From Flavobacteriaceae bacterium UBA7302 (GTDB taxonomy: Bacteria > Bacteroidota > Bacteroidia > Flavobacteriales > Flavobacteriaceae), in contig DKQS01000001.1 of NCBI GenBank assembly GCA_002471825.1, positions 421,897 to 485,896 of the forward strand: a stretch of 64,000 nt of DNA, written 5' to 3'. The translations under genes were made by a program, and so were the position numbers. Positions within the stretch are counted from its first letter, which is position 1. Each line of letters begins with the position of its first letter. Shown one piece after another: positions 1 through 9,268 of this stretch. Under the pieces are notes generated by a model. It made no database searches, was not told the DNA's origin, and was given only the letters and a program-made list of their open reading frames with translations.

Positions 1-20
1 GGTTTGTTGTTTGCCAAATG

Positions 21-53
21 AATAGTCGTTTCTTCGGGAATGACTATTTTTTT
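21..53 (+). terminator. Rho-independent terminator of a gene upstream of the window
   Basis: A 10-bp stem (AATAGTCGTT at 21-30, AATGACTATT at 39-48, one G-T wobble) with an 8-nt loop is followed by a run of seven T ending at 53. The T run follows the stem on the + strand, so it should end a + strand transcript entering from the left. The rest of bases 1-109 shows nothing else I can support. Confidence 0.7.
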
Positions 54-109
54 GTCCAATTTCATTGATCCTAGTAGAATTCAGTATTTTTAGTTGGTAA
101 TTGTACACC

Positions 110-778
110 ATGAAAGAAAAGCATGTCGCTCTTATTGGCGCCACAGGATTGATCGGAGGGCATCTTTTGGAGTACCTCCTAGCCGATGACAGCATTACTT
201 CCGTGAAACTGATCGTCCGAAGGCCAGTCTCATTCGAACACCCTAAAATTGAAATCGCCATGATTGATTTTTCAAAGGAAGATCAATTTAGTGCAGCATT
301 AAAAGGCATGGACGTGGTTTTTTGCAGTATTGGCACTACCAACAAAAAAGTAAAAGGCAACAAAGATGCTTACCGGAAGGTCGATTATGACATCACGGTC
401 AATGCGGCAAAATTCTCTGAAGCACATGGTTGCGATCAGTTTGTTTTTGTGTCCTCTTTGGGTGCTAATAGTTCTAGCAATAACTTCTACCTGAAACTCA
501 AAGGACAAATTGAAGACGACATTCAGCAATTAAATTTGAATTCCATTTTGATCTTTCGGCCTTCATTTTTGATGGGCGACCGCAAGGAGTTTCGGTTCGG
601 AGAATTATTGGGAATTGTCTTCATGAAACCTTTCTCATTCCTGCTTCCGTCGGAGATCAAACCGATTTATGCATCCGAAGTGGCCAAAGCCATGTTGGCC
701 GCCACCAAGAAAAACTTCAAGGGATGTCGTGTTTTTCATTTTGAAGAAATGAAACGGCTCAATTCAATGTTTTCTTAA
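110..778 (+). CDS. NAD(P)-binding atypical short-chain dehydrogenase-like protein
   Basis: A single Rossmann-fold protein of 222 residues. The N-terminus shows a beta strand followed by GATGLIGG, the nucleotide-binding glycine motif. Further on there are VFVSSLGA and a YxxxK-like segment (YLKLK) where SDR enzymes carry their catalytic Tyr and Lys. Length and layout fit the NAD(P)H-binding oxidoreductase family related to HTATIP2. No signal peptide or membrane segment is seen, so it should be cytosolic. I start it at the ATG at 110; a TTG three codons upstream is also in frame but is a poorer choice. The substrate cannot be told. It stands alone, with 94 bp to the next gene. Confidence 0.75.
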   Translation: MKEKHVALIGATGLIGGHLLEYLLADDSITSVKLIVRRPVSFEHPKIEIAMIDFSKEDQFSAALKGMDVVFCSIGTTNKKVKGNKDAYRKVDYDITVNAAKFSEAHGCDQFVFVSSLGANSSSNNFYLKLKGQIEDDIQQLNLNSILIFRPSFLMGDRKEFRFGELLGIVFMKPFSFLLPSEIKPIYASEVAKAMLAATKKNFKGCRVFHFEEMKRLNSMFS

Positions 779-872
779 GGGAACCTTAACCTTTTTTTAT
801 CAAGAGCAAAAGGCTAATTCCATAACTTGGAACACGTTGTGAATATCCCATGTGTAGAGAAAATTATTTGAA

Positions 873-1457
873 ATGAAGACAACAAGAACAACCAACCGAT
901 TAAAGAAAATCCTCTTATTTTTTATTTGCATTCCATTGCTAACAGCCTGCTGTTCAGAAGAGGTTTATCGAGTGAGTATTACGGGCCTTCAAACAAGATC
1001 CTTGCTACTTGATGGTAATAGATTCGTAGATTTTGACAAACAAAATCCCATTGATAAAGAAGACCTCCTTTTAGAAGTGACCATCAATGAGCTTGAAGAA
1101 CTCACCCTCAATGAGAGACAAGAAAAATTAAGAAAACCCAGGGTCCAATTGGCAGCCGTGGTCCCTTGTCCTGATCCACAATTCATTTACACGCATCAAA
1201 TTGAAAATGTTAGGGTTACCCTATTTGATCTGGACAATAATAACAATGCCATTGATGTTACCAGCAACATAATCATTTATGGGTCTCAACAATCACTTGC
1301 AGATTACATATCAGAAAACCCGGTTGGTCTTCGCGATTTACTTTTGGATTTTTCCAACACCACCTCCCTTCCGAATCGAATGAACTATCTCGTAAAGGCT
1401 ACTTTGGATGACGGAACGACGGTTGAAGTCACAGGAGATGAAATATCATTCAACTGA
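873..1457 (+). CDS. Hypothetical lipoprotein
   Basis: I do not recognise this 194-residue protein. It starts with a basic stretch (KTTRTTNRLKK), a hydrophobic core and the lipobox LTAC with Cys26, so it is predicted to be cleaved by signal peptidase II and anchored in the envelope. The mature part is polar and rich in Asp, Asn and Glu, with alternating beta-like segments (VRVTLFDLDNNNNAIDV, YLVKATLDDGTTVEV) that suggest a beta-sandwich. Bacteroidota have many such orphan surface lipoproteins of about 200 residues. Neighbours give no hint of function, and the gaps on both sides (94 and 116 bp) suggest a single-gene transcript. Confidence 0.7.
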   Translation: MKTTRTTNRLKKILLFFICIPLLTACCSEEVYRVSITGLQTRSLLLDGNRFVDFDKQNPIDKEDLLLEVTINELEELTLNERQEKLRKPRVQLAAVVPCPDPQFIYTHQIENVRVTLFDLDNNNNAIDVTSNIIIYGSQQSLADYISENPVGLRDLLLDFSNTTSLPNRMNYLVKATLDDGTTVEVTGDEISFN

Positions 1458-1573
1458 TATAGAATTAACAACTCTTACTTCTCATTGTTAATCAATTTGA
1501 AGACGGGTTTCCTACTGAAATAAACTTTAGTAACTTTAGTGATTCACGGAATCCTTTTACAAATTAATCAATC

Positions 1574-2725
1574 ATGGAGAATAGCAGACGAAAATTTATC
1601 AAAAATAGCATGGCAATTGGGGCAGCGACTTTAGTGAGTCCCTATACCATGCAAGCCAGTCAACTCTTTTCAACAAGCTCCGAGAAGCTCAACATATTAA
1701 TTTTAGGAGGCACTAGTTTTTTAGGTCCTCATCAAATTTCTTATGCCTTAGAACGGGGACATAAGGTTTCCATTTTCACCAGAGGAAAAACAATACCCAA
1801 AATTCACCCTGAAGTTTTTTCAAAAGTTGAAAAGCTGGTGGGCGATCGTGAAAACAATCTCGAAGCATTAAAGAATAGAAAATGGGACGTAGTCATTGAT
1901 AATTCGGGACGCAAAACCAAATGGACAAAAGACACAGCCGAGCTGCTAAAAGACAATGTCGGCTGTTACCTGTACACCTCGTCTATAAGTGTCTACTTTC
2001 CTTTCACCGGAGACGACTTTTCTGAGAAACGAAAACTTGTGACAAAAGTACCTGAAAATGCTACACCACAAGAAAAAGGAAACTACGATTACGGGGTCAT
2101 GAAGGCAACTTCAGAAATGGCTACGATTAATGCCTTTGGTGCTGAAAGATCTATCATTGTACGACCAACCCTATTGGTCGGACCTGGTGACCGCACCAAT
2201 CGTTTTCCTTATTGGACGGCACGACTCGAAAAAGGCGGAGAAGTTATTATTCCGGGTGCTAGTACAGAGGTGGTACAATACATCGATGTTCGGGATATTG
2301 CAGAATGGATGATTCGTTTGTGTGAAAACAAAGCTGCCGGAATTTACAATGGATCGGGACCGGGTTTTGACATGACCACCACAGCCTTTGTTCATGGCAT
2401 TCACGCCTCCTTCAACTCGCCCGTCAAGTTTTACCAAATTGACGATCAACAGTTTTTAATAGACAATGGCGTGATTGGAATTCAACCCTGGGTCATACAA
2501 TTACCAGAATACGCTGGCATGTCTAAAAGTGACAACAGTAAGGCCATCGAAGCCGGACTGACTTTTAGATCGCTTTCAAACACCGTTGAAGCAACCAAAA
2601 AATGGTGGTATTCAGATGCAGTTTCTCAAAAAAGACGAGATACCATTCTCACGGGTGAACGTTCTTTCATGCGACGAGAGAAAGAAATCATTTCTAAATG
2701 GAAGCAACGATTGAACAATGAATAA
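1574..2725 (+). CDS. Tat-exported NAD-dependent epimerase/dehydratase-like protein
   Basis: The 383-residue protein opens with a twin-arginine signal (SRRKFIKN at residues 4-11, then a hydrophobic stretch to about residue 28). Next comes a Rossmann domain with LNILILGGTSFLGPH, matching the GGTxFLG dinucleotide site of extended SDR epimerases. A YxxxK motif (YGVMK) and the segment RPTLLVGPGDRTNRFPYW follow, as in NDP-sugar epimerase-like proteins. The Tat signal implies export in folded, cofactor-bound form, as for the Tat-exported Gfo/Idh proteins of Bacteroidota. The substrate is unknown. The stop overlaps the start of the next gene by 8 bp, so the two are probably translationally coupled. 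Confidence 0.78.
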   Translation: MENSRRKFIKNSMAIGAATLVSPYTMQASQLFSTSSEKLNILILGGTSFLGPHQISYALERGHKVSIFTRGKTIPKIHPEVFSKVEKLVGDRENNLEALKNRKWDVVIDNSGRKTKWTKDTAELLKDNVGCYLYTSSISVYFPFTGDDFSEKRKLVTKVPENATPQEKGNYDYGVMKATSEMATINAFGAERSIIVRPTLLVGPGDRTNRFPYWTARLEKGGEVIIPGASTEVVQYIDVRDIAEWMIRLCENKAAGIYNGSGPGFDMTTTAFVHGIHASFNSPVKFYQIDDQQFLIDNGVIGIQPWVIQLPEYAGMSKSDNSKAIEAGLTFRSLSNTVEATKKWWYSDAVSQKRRDTILTGERSFMRREKEIISKWKQRLNNE

Positions 2726-3494
2726 CATCGTCATTCAAGGCATTCAGTTTGATGCCAAGTCATCCTATCAAAGAGGTCCAAGAAAGGCTCCTGCATTGAT
2801 TAGAGAAGCACTGCATTGTGGATCGGGTAATTCGTACACAGAAAACCTAATATCGATTGATAATTCGAGAATTGTGGATCGTGGAGATTTTGAAATCGAT
2901 GCCTATTTTGACATCGAAAAAGTCACAGAAGCTCACCTAGAAAACGATGCAAAAATTTTAACCCTAGGAGGAGATCATTCCATCACCTTTCCAATCATCA
3001 AAGCACTTCAAAAAAAACATCGGAAGTTCGATATTTTACATTTTGATGCCCACTGTGATTTATACCACGAGTTTGAAGGTGATCCTTATTCGCATGCCTG
3101 TCCTTTTGCACGAATCATGGAAAACAAATTTGCAAATCGTCTGGTTCAAGTCGGAATTCGAACCTTAAATCCACATCAAAAAGAACAAGCCGAAAAATTC
3201 AATGTCGAGATTCATCAAATGAAGGATTTGAATCTCTCTACCATCCCAAAATTTGAAAATCCTGTTTACATTTCTTTGGATATGGACGGATTTGATCCTG
3301 CCTTTGCTCCAGGAGTTTCACATCATGAGCCAGGCGGACTATCATCTCGACAAGTTCTGGATGTAATTCAAAATATTGATACCGAGATTATTGGGGCAGA
3401 CATTGTTGAATACAATCCGGATCGAGACTTTCAAAACATGACAGCTTTTCTAGCCGCCAAAATGATGAAAGAGATTCTTGGGAAAATGTTGTAA
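2718..3494 (+). CDS. Ureohydrolase (agmatinase/arginase family)
   Basis: A 258-residue ureohydrolase with all binuclear-manganese motifs: GGDHS, DAHCD and SLDMDGFDP. This family hydrolyses guanidino compounds to urea plus an amine; members include agmatinase, arginase, formiminoglutamase and guanidinobutyrase. The short N-terminus and the sequence FAPGVSHHEPGG favour an agmatinase-like enzyme, but the substrate cannot be fixed from sequence. It is cytosolic, with no signal. Its ATG lies inside the end of the Tat-exported epimerase-like gene, so it is likely made from the same mRNA, although no metabolic link between the two is evident. Confidence 0.85.
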   Translation: MNNIVIQGIQFDAKSSYQRGPRKAPALIREALHCGSGNSYTENLISIDNSRIVDRGDFEIDAYFDIEKVTEAHLENDAKILTLGGDHSITFPIIKALQKKHRKFDILHFDAHCDLYHEFEGDPYSHACPFARIMENKFANRLVQVGIRTLNPHQKEQAEKFNVEIHQMKDLNLSTIPKFENPVYISLDMDGFDPAFAPGVSHHEPGGLSSRQVLDVIQNIDTEIIGADIVEYNPDRDFQNMTAFLAAKMMKEILGKML

Positions 3495-3640
3495 CGGATT
3501 TCAATGACCAACCATCATCCAATTCGATTTACAAAAAAATTTTACTCGAAAAATCGTAATTTAATACCCACAACCATCGTGGTTATTTGACGAGAAAAAG
3601 TCGAATAACCCATACACAAGAAATTTCAACTCAACTAACC

Positions 3641-6600
3641 ATGAAAAACTACATTCTCAGCCTTTTTCTTCTTGCCAGTTTCAGTTTTCGGGCCCAAAGC
3701 AAACTAGACCAACAATTAAATGGTCATAATTTTCGATTCATCGGACCAGAAGGAAATAGAGCCATCGCCGTAATTGCCGAACCTGAAAACCCGCATATTG
3801 CCTACATCGGGGCTGCCTCTGGTGGTTTATGGAAAACAGAAGACAATGGTGTACGTTGGCGCCCAATTTTTGATAATCAGAGTGTGTCATCTGTGGCATC
3901 CATAGATTTGGCTCCTTCTGACCCCAAACAAGTTTGGGTGGGAACCGGAGAAACCTTTGTAATTCGCCCAGCACATGCCATGGGAAATGGAATTTACTTT
4001 TCGCCTGATGGAGGAAAAACTTGGGAACACAAGGGATTGGAAAAAACAGGACGTATTGGTCGTGTCATTGTGCATCCAAAAAATCCGAAGATTGTCTTTG
4101 CAGGTGCCTTAGGCCATACTTATGGCAAGCAAAAGGAACGAGGTGTTTATCGTACCAAAGACGGTGGAAAAACCTGGAAACAAGTATTATTTGTCGATGA
4201 AGAAACGGGAGTGTCCGACATGGCTATCGACCCAGAAAATCCTGATATCATCTACGCCGCTATGTGGTCTATCAGCATCAATACCTGGGGTTTGAATTCG
4301 GGTGGCGAAGGAAGTGGAATTTACAAATCTACAGATGGTGGAGACAGTTGGGAACCTTTGAATAAATACGGATTGCCTTTTGGCGTCAAACGTCCCGTTG
4401 GAAAAACCTCGGTCGATGTTTCGCGGAGCAATCCGAATATCGTATATGCCCTTTTTGAAGCAGAAAGTCCGGAAGTATGGCGTTCAGAAGATAAGGGAAT
4501 GAGCTGGACATTGATGAGTCAAGATCACGACTGGAACGAACGTGCTCCTTATTACACAAGACTACGAGTGAATACGGGTGACCCTAATGAAATCTATTCG
4601 ATGACTGTTCGCTTTACCCATTCTTTGGATGGTGGAAAAACTAGAAATCCCAAACCGCCTAGAGGTGGTGGGGACAATCATGACATTTGGATCAATCCCA
4701 TCAATCCAGATCACTATATGGTGGCACATGATGGTGGTGTAAGCATCACCTATAATCATGGGAAATCCTTCCAAAGAGTGGTGCTGCCGATTGCACAAAT
4801 GTATCATGTTGCGGTTGATGACCAGATTCCATACAACGTCTTTGGCAATCGTCAAGATGGTTGGTCGTACATGGGACCGAGCAACTCATTGGCAGGCTAT
4901 ATTCCACTTGGATTATGGAAAGGTGTTGGTGGCTGTGAATCGGGATTTGCAAAACCAGATCCTTTGGATAACAACATCATCTGGTCGGGTTGTTACGATG
5001 GAGGATTGGATCGTCACGATTTGCGAACCGGACATTCAAGAGACGTCCGGGTTTGGCCAGAAGCGGGCTACGGGTGGGCTCCAGAAGATATGAAATATCG
5101 TTGGCACTGGAACTTTCCATTAAGTCATTCTACACATACCAAAGGACGTGTTTATGTAGGTTCTCAATTTGTGCACATGACCGATGACGGCGGACAAAGT
5201 TGGAAGGTGATTTCACCGGATTTAACCCTAAACCTCAAAGATCATCAAAAAAGTTCTGGAGGTGTTGCCATTGATAACCTAATGACCTTTGACGGAGCGA
5301 CTTTATTTGCCATTGAAGAATCAAAATACGAAGCTGGCGTGATTTGGGTGGGATCCAATGACGGACAAGTCCAACTGACCAAAGATGGTGGTGAGAATTG
5401 GGTGAACTTGACCAGCAATATTCCGGATCTTCCGAAGTGGGGAACCATCGCCAACATCGAACCATCGAGATATGATAAAGCAACAGCTTACATCACGGTG
5501 GACTTGCATCAGATGGGTGATTTCAATCCTTATGTCTTTAAGACAACTGATTATGGACAAACATGGACTAAAATCTCCAATGGCATCCCGAAATCCGAAT
5601 CTTCTTTTGTTCATGTGGTAAAAGAAGACCCAAAACGAAAAGGCATGTTATATGTTGGGGTTGATAATGGTATTTATATCAGTCATGATGACGGTGGGAC
5701 ATGGAATCAATTGCGATTGAATCTCCCTCCCGCCCCTGTCTATTGGTTAGAAATTCAAGAGCGCTTCGACGATTTGGTAGTTGGAACCTATGGAAGAGGA
5801 TATTACATTTTGGATGATCTTTCAGCAGTTCGCTCCTTGGACAAAAAGGAGGAAGTGGCCTTCTACGATATTCGAGATGCTTGGCGCTTTAACAACAAAG
5901 AGAACATCAAAACCGATGGATATAGTTTCAGTTCGGGACGAAATCCGCAGTACGGAGCGAGTATGAATTACTTTGTTCCCAAAGAAACTAAGGGCAAAGC
6001 CAAGATCGAAATCCGAGATGATAAGGGCAACTTAGTTCGAACTTTATCAGTAAAATTGAAGGATGGAGTGAACCGAGCCCAATGGGATTTAAGGTACGAA
6101 CCTACCTTCAAACCAAAACTTCGGGTTGCACCTCCAGGAAGACCTTGGGTACAACTCAACGGAGAAGGCTGGCGACCATTGGTACAATGGGATTTGGATT
6201 TAATGGCAGGGCAATACGGCCCAAGAGTTGTTCCAGGTATGTATGAAGCTACCCTAGTTGTAAAAGATAAAACCGGTAAAGAAACTCATAGAACCTCATC
6301 GAAATTTAGAGTTTTAAAAGATCCACATGCCCAAGGAAGCTTGGAAGATATAAAAGCGCAAGTAGCATTTTCCCTGCAGCTTCGAAATGCCATGAACTTG
6401 GCGGTAAGCAACATCAATACCGTTGAAACATTGCGTGCCGAATTGGAATCTATTATTAAGGAAGGTGGAAACAATCAAACTACAAAAGAGGCTATGAGAC
6501 TCAAGGCGATTGCTGAAAAGATCGCAGGTAAATTGTACGACATTCATTTGACTGGCGCCAGAGAAGACGCCTTCAGATCACCCATTAAATTATATGGTCG

Positions 6601-6814
6601 ATTGAGTGCTTTGGCTTCGGATATTAATTCGAGCGGAATCGATTTTAAACCCACCAATCAGCAAGAAGAAGTATACGATGTTTTGGACGGAAGATTGAAA
6701 GCAGCTGTGAAGCAGTTTGATGAATTGATTCGAAAAGACATCAAAAAATTTAGTCGAGTTCTTGAAAAACAAAACAAGAAAATCGATTTGAAACGAAGCG
6801 ACATCAAGCAATAA
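3641..6814 (+). CDS. Secreted Asp-box (VPS10/sortilin-like) beta-propeller protein
   Basis: A large exported protein of 1057 residues. I start it at the ATG at 3641, which gives a clean signal peptide (MKNYILSLFLLASFSFRAQS); an in-frame TTG at 3587 would put 18 polar residues in front of it. About nine Asp-box motifs of the form SxDxGxTW are spread over roughly residues 110-710, for example SPDGGKTW, TKDGGKTW, STDGGDSW, TDDGGQSW, TTDYGQTW and SHDDGGTW. They indicate one or two large beta-propellers as in sortilin/VPS10, YCF48 and sialidase-like proteins. A beta-sandwich region and a helical C-terminal tail rich in Lys and Glu follow. Such proteins are often annotated as glycosyl hydrolases in Bacteroidota, but I see no catalytic residues that prove it. 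It heads a tight + strand cluster, 12 bp before the next gene. Confidence 0.8.
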   Translation: MKNYILSLFLLASFSFRAQSKLDQQLNGHNFRFIGPEGNRAIAVIAEPENPHIAYIGAASGGLWKTEDNGVRWRPIFDNQSVSSVASIDLAPSDPKQVWVGTGETFVIRPAHAMGNGIYFSPDGGKTWEHKGLEKTGRIGRVIVHPKNPKIVFAGALGHTYGKQKERGVYRTKDGGKTWKQVLFVDEETGVSDMAIDPENPDIIYAAMWSISINTWGLNSGGEGSGIYKSTDGGDSWEPLNKYGLPFGVKRPVGKTSVDVSRSNPNIVYALFEAESPEVWRSEDKGMSWTLMSQDHDWNERAPYYTRLRVNTGDPNEIYSMTVRFTHSLDGGKTRNPKPPRGGGDNHDIWINPINPDHYMVAHDGGVSITYNHGKSFQRVVLPIAQMYHVAVDDQIPYNVFGNRQDGWSYMGPSNSLAGYIPLGLWKGVGGCESGFAKPDPLDNNIIWSGCYDGGLDRHDLRTGHSRDVRVWPEAGYGWAPEDMKYRWHWNFPLSHSTHTKGRVYVGSQFVHMTDDGGQSWKVISPDLTLNLKDHQKSSGGVAIDNLMTFDGATLFAIEESKYEAGVIWVGSNDGQVQLTKDGGENWVNLTSNIPDLPKWGTIANIEPSRYDKATAYITVDLHQMGDFNPYVFKTTDYGQTWTKISNGIPKSESSFVHVVKEDPKRKGMLYVGVDNGIYISHDDGGTWNQLRLNLPPAPVYWLEIQERFDDLVVGTYGRGYYILDDLSAVRSLDKKEEVAFYDIRDAWRFNNKENIKTDGYSFSSGRNPQYGASMNYFVPKETKGKAKIEIRDDKGNLVRTLSVKLKDGVNRAQWDLRYEPTFKPKLRVAPPGRPWVQLNGEGWRPLVQWDLDLMAGQYGPRVVPGMYEATLVVKDKTGKETHRTSSKFRVLKDPHAQGSLEDIKAQVAFSLQLRNAMNLAVSNINTVETLRAELESIIKEGGNNQTTKEAMRLKAIAEKIAGKLYDIHLTGAREDAFRSPIKLYGRLSALASDINSSGIDFKPTNQQEEVYDVLDGRLKAAVKQFDELIRKDIKKFSRVLEKQNKKIDLKRSDIKQ

Positions 6815-6826
6815 GCGAATTGCATT

Positions 6827-9259
6827 ATGAAGAAAAAGTATCAACAAATAGTACAATGGTTTAAGTTTCAGATTCAGAAAATAACACCAGGAAAAAACGC
6901 AGAGAAAGGAGCCGCGCTAGGTTTGTTAACGGCAACGCTCATCCTTTGGTTCATTTACGGCATTCGCATCTCAATAAACATTGGAGATCCTTATGTGGTT
7001 TTATTCACTTTGGTCCTACTGGCAGCAGCGGTATTATTGGGGTACCTCGGACGTTGGGGAGTGAGACAAATCGGTTCGATTCCAGAGTTGTACAAATTGG
7101 CCCTCCTCATCTCAATTCCGCTACTCATGACCATGAGTTTTAACTGGATTTTACCCGTTGTTATTCTCATTCTTGCCTCATTAATTGGTGCTGGATACTT
7201 AGTGGTAAAGAAAACGGGATTCAAAAAACTCACCAAAGTGAAGAAGGTCATAACCCTACTTGGAATAGGAATTGGCCTAGGAGGATTTATTACCCTTGGC
7301 GTCTTTTACGGCGGAAGTGGCATTGAAATGGATCCCATCAAAAATGCTGCCCTTTCATCCGACATCTCCATTGAAAACATCAAGGCAATTTCGCCAGCTC
7401 AAAAGGGACCTTTTACAGTAAAGACTTTATCCTATGGAAGTGGAAAAGACAAGCATCGATCCGAATTTGCCGAAGAGGTTACCATTAAAACTGACTCAGT
7501 AAATGGAGTAGCTTTCATTGATAATTGGGAAGGATTTTCGGGCTGGTGGCGCACCAAATACTGGGGATTTGACTCCAAGGCTCTGCCAATCAATGGACGT
7601 GTATGGTATCCTGAAGGAGATGGACCTTTCCCACTAGTGCTCATCGTACATGGGAATCACCTCATGCAAGATTATTCCGATGTGGGATATGGATACTTGG
7701 GAGAATTATTGGCTTCCAAAGGAATGATAGCCGTTTCCGTAGACGAAAATTTCATCAATGGATCTTGGACAGATCTTTTTGGTGGATTGGAAAAAGAAAA
7801 TGACGCCAGAGGCTGGTTGCTTCTTGAACATTTAAGAGTCTGGCATGAATGGAATAAAAATGAAGGCAATCCTTTTTTTAAAAAACTAGACACGAACAAA
7901 CTAGCTTTAATTGGACATTCAAGAGGTGGTGAAGCTGTCGGACACGCAGCGATGTTTAACCAATTACCCCATTATCCCGATGATGCCTCCATCAAATTTG
8001 ATTACAATTACAACATCAAATCGATTGTCGCTATTGCACCTGTAGATGGTCAGTACAAGCCTGGAGGCAGTAGAACGGCATTTAAGGATGTTGACTACTT
8101 TGTCATCCACGGAGCTCAAGATGCGGATGTGAGTTCTTATGCAGGCTCACAACAGTACGAACGCATCAAATTTAAAGACAGCTTGTATCATTTCAAGTCG
8201 GGACTTTATGTTTACGGCGCCAATCATGGCCAGTTTAATACAAGTTGGGGTAACAACGACTCCAGCAATCCATTTACTGGACTATTGAATCTAAAACAGC
8301 AGCTATCTAAGGAAGATCAAGAACAAATCGCAAAAGTCTACATTGGGTCCTTTTTAGATGTAACACTAAACGATAAAAAAGAATACTTACCCTTATTTAT
8401 CGATGCCAGAAAAGGAAAAGACTGGCTTCCAGAAACCATTTATTTGAATCAGTTTGAGGACACCAATTTCAAACCCATTGCACATTTCGATGAAGATTTT
8501 GATGTGATTACCACCCACAATAAAGATGTCAAAATTAGCACAGAGAACCTCAAAGTTTGGCGGGAAGCAGAAATTCGATTGAAATGGGGCAACAAAGGCA
8601 GTCGGGCACTATTTGCCGGATGGAATTACGAATTAAAGAAAAACGATTCCATCTCTTCAGTACCAGATTCGCTCATCGCCAAGTATCGAATTGAGAATCC
8701 AACTATTGAAATTGATTCTTCCTCTGTGTTGGTTTTTTCTATGGCAGAATCTAAGGAATCTTCCAATCCCAAATCTTCTGGAAAATGGATCAATAAATCC
8801 GATAATGATGAGGATGAGGATGAAGATGAGGGTAAAGAAGGAGAAAAAGAAGAGGAAACCAAAAATGAAAATGAGGATGAAAAGGAGACAGCAAAACTAA
8901 GTAAAGAGGAAGAAGTGGAAGATGAAGAAGAGGATGACGAGAAGGAAAAGAAAGCCAAAGAACCCATTGATTTTAGCATTCAATTGATCGATTCAAAAGG
9001 ACAAAAGGCTTCCCTTCCGATCAGTAGTTTCTCTGGCTTGCAACGATCGATTGAGGTTTCTTACTTAAAAACCGATTATATCACGGATGAAAAAGAATCT
9101 GAAAAGGTGTTTCAAACATTTTATTTCCCAATGGAAAGTTTTAGCAAAGCAAATCCCAATTTTGACATGACCACCCTACAAAAAATCGAATTTGTCTTTG
9201 ACAAGTCCAAAAGTGGCGTTGTGGTCATTGACAATATCGGATTGATGAAAAAATTATAA
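6827..9259 (+). CDS. Membrane-anchored alpha/beta hydrolase with acidic linker
   Basis: An 810-residue protein in four parts. Residues 25-160 hold about five hydrophobic segments, so the N-terminus is membrane-embedded. Residues 260-480 form an alpha/beta hydrolase domain with the elbow GHSRGGE (nucleophile Ser365), a likely acid at Asp432 or Asp434 (HGAQDADV) and the histidine in YGANHGQ (His467). Residues 659-708 are an extreme Asp/Glu/Lys-rich low-complexity stretch. The C-terminus is beta-rich and ends in a jelly-roll-like segment. The hydrolase resembles polyester or acyl esterases that act on large substrates, but the substrate is unknown. It lies 12 bp after the beta-propeller gene and 9 bp before the deformylase, suggesting one envelope operon. 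Confidence 0.75.
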   Translation: MKKKYQQIVQWFKFQIQKITPGKNAEKGAALGLLTATLILWFIYGIRISINIGDPYVVLFTLVLLAAAVLLGYLGRWGVRQIGSIPELYKLALLISIPLLMTMSFNWILPVVILILASLIGAGYLVVKKTGFKKLTKVKKVITLLGIGIGLGGFITLGVFYGGSGIEMDPIKNAALSSDISIENIKAISPAQKGPFTVKTLSYGSGKDKHRSEFAEEVTIKTDSVNGVAFIDNWEGFSGWWRTKYWGFDSKALPINGRVWYPEGDGPFPLVLIVHGNHLMQDYSDVGYGYLGELLASKGMIAVSVDENFINGSWTDLFGGLEKENDARGWLLLEHLRVWHEWNKNEGNPFFKKLDTNKLALIGHSRGGEAVGHAAMFNQLPHYPDDASIKFDYNYNIKSIVAIAPVDGQYKPGGSRTAFKDVDYFVIHGAQDADVSSYAGSQQYERIKFKDSLYHFKSGLYVYGANHGQFNTSWGNNDSSNPFTGLLNLKQQLSKEDQEQIAKVYIGSFLDVTLNDKKEYLPLFIDARKGKDWLPETIYLNQFEDTNFKPIAHFDEDFDVITTHNKDVKISTENLKVWREAEIRLKWGNKGSRALFAGWNYELKKNDSISSVPDSLIAKYRIENPTIEIDSSSVLVFSMAESKESSNPKSSGKWINKSDNDEDEDEDEGKEGEKEEETKNENEDEKETAKLSKEEEVEDEEEDDEKEKKAKEPIDFSIQLIDSKGQKASLPISSFSGLQRSIEVSYLKTDYITDEKESEKVFQTFYFPMESFSKANPNFDMTTLQKIEFVFDKSKSGVVVIDNIGLMKKL

Positions 9260-9268
9260 AATCATCTT

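Noticed and set aside
3572..3584. Small dyad AACCA-N3-TGGTT upstream of the beta-propeller gene
   Set aside because: The stem is only 5 bp and no T run follows, so I do not call it a terminator or operator.
3587..3640. N-terminal extension of the beta-propeller protein from a TTG codon
   Set aside because: The 18 extra residues are polar and would bury the clear signal peptide that starts at the ATG at 3641.
8626..8979. Open frame on the minus strand with a Ser-rich protein
   Set aside because: It is the antisense of the acidic linker of the membrane hydrolase: GAA/GAT repeats read as runs of Ser codons. It has no independent start context.
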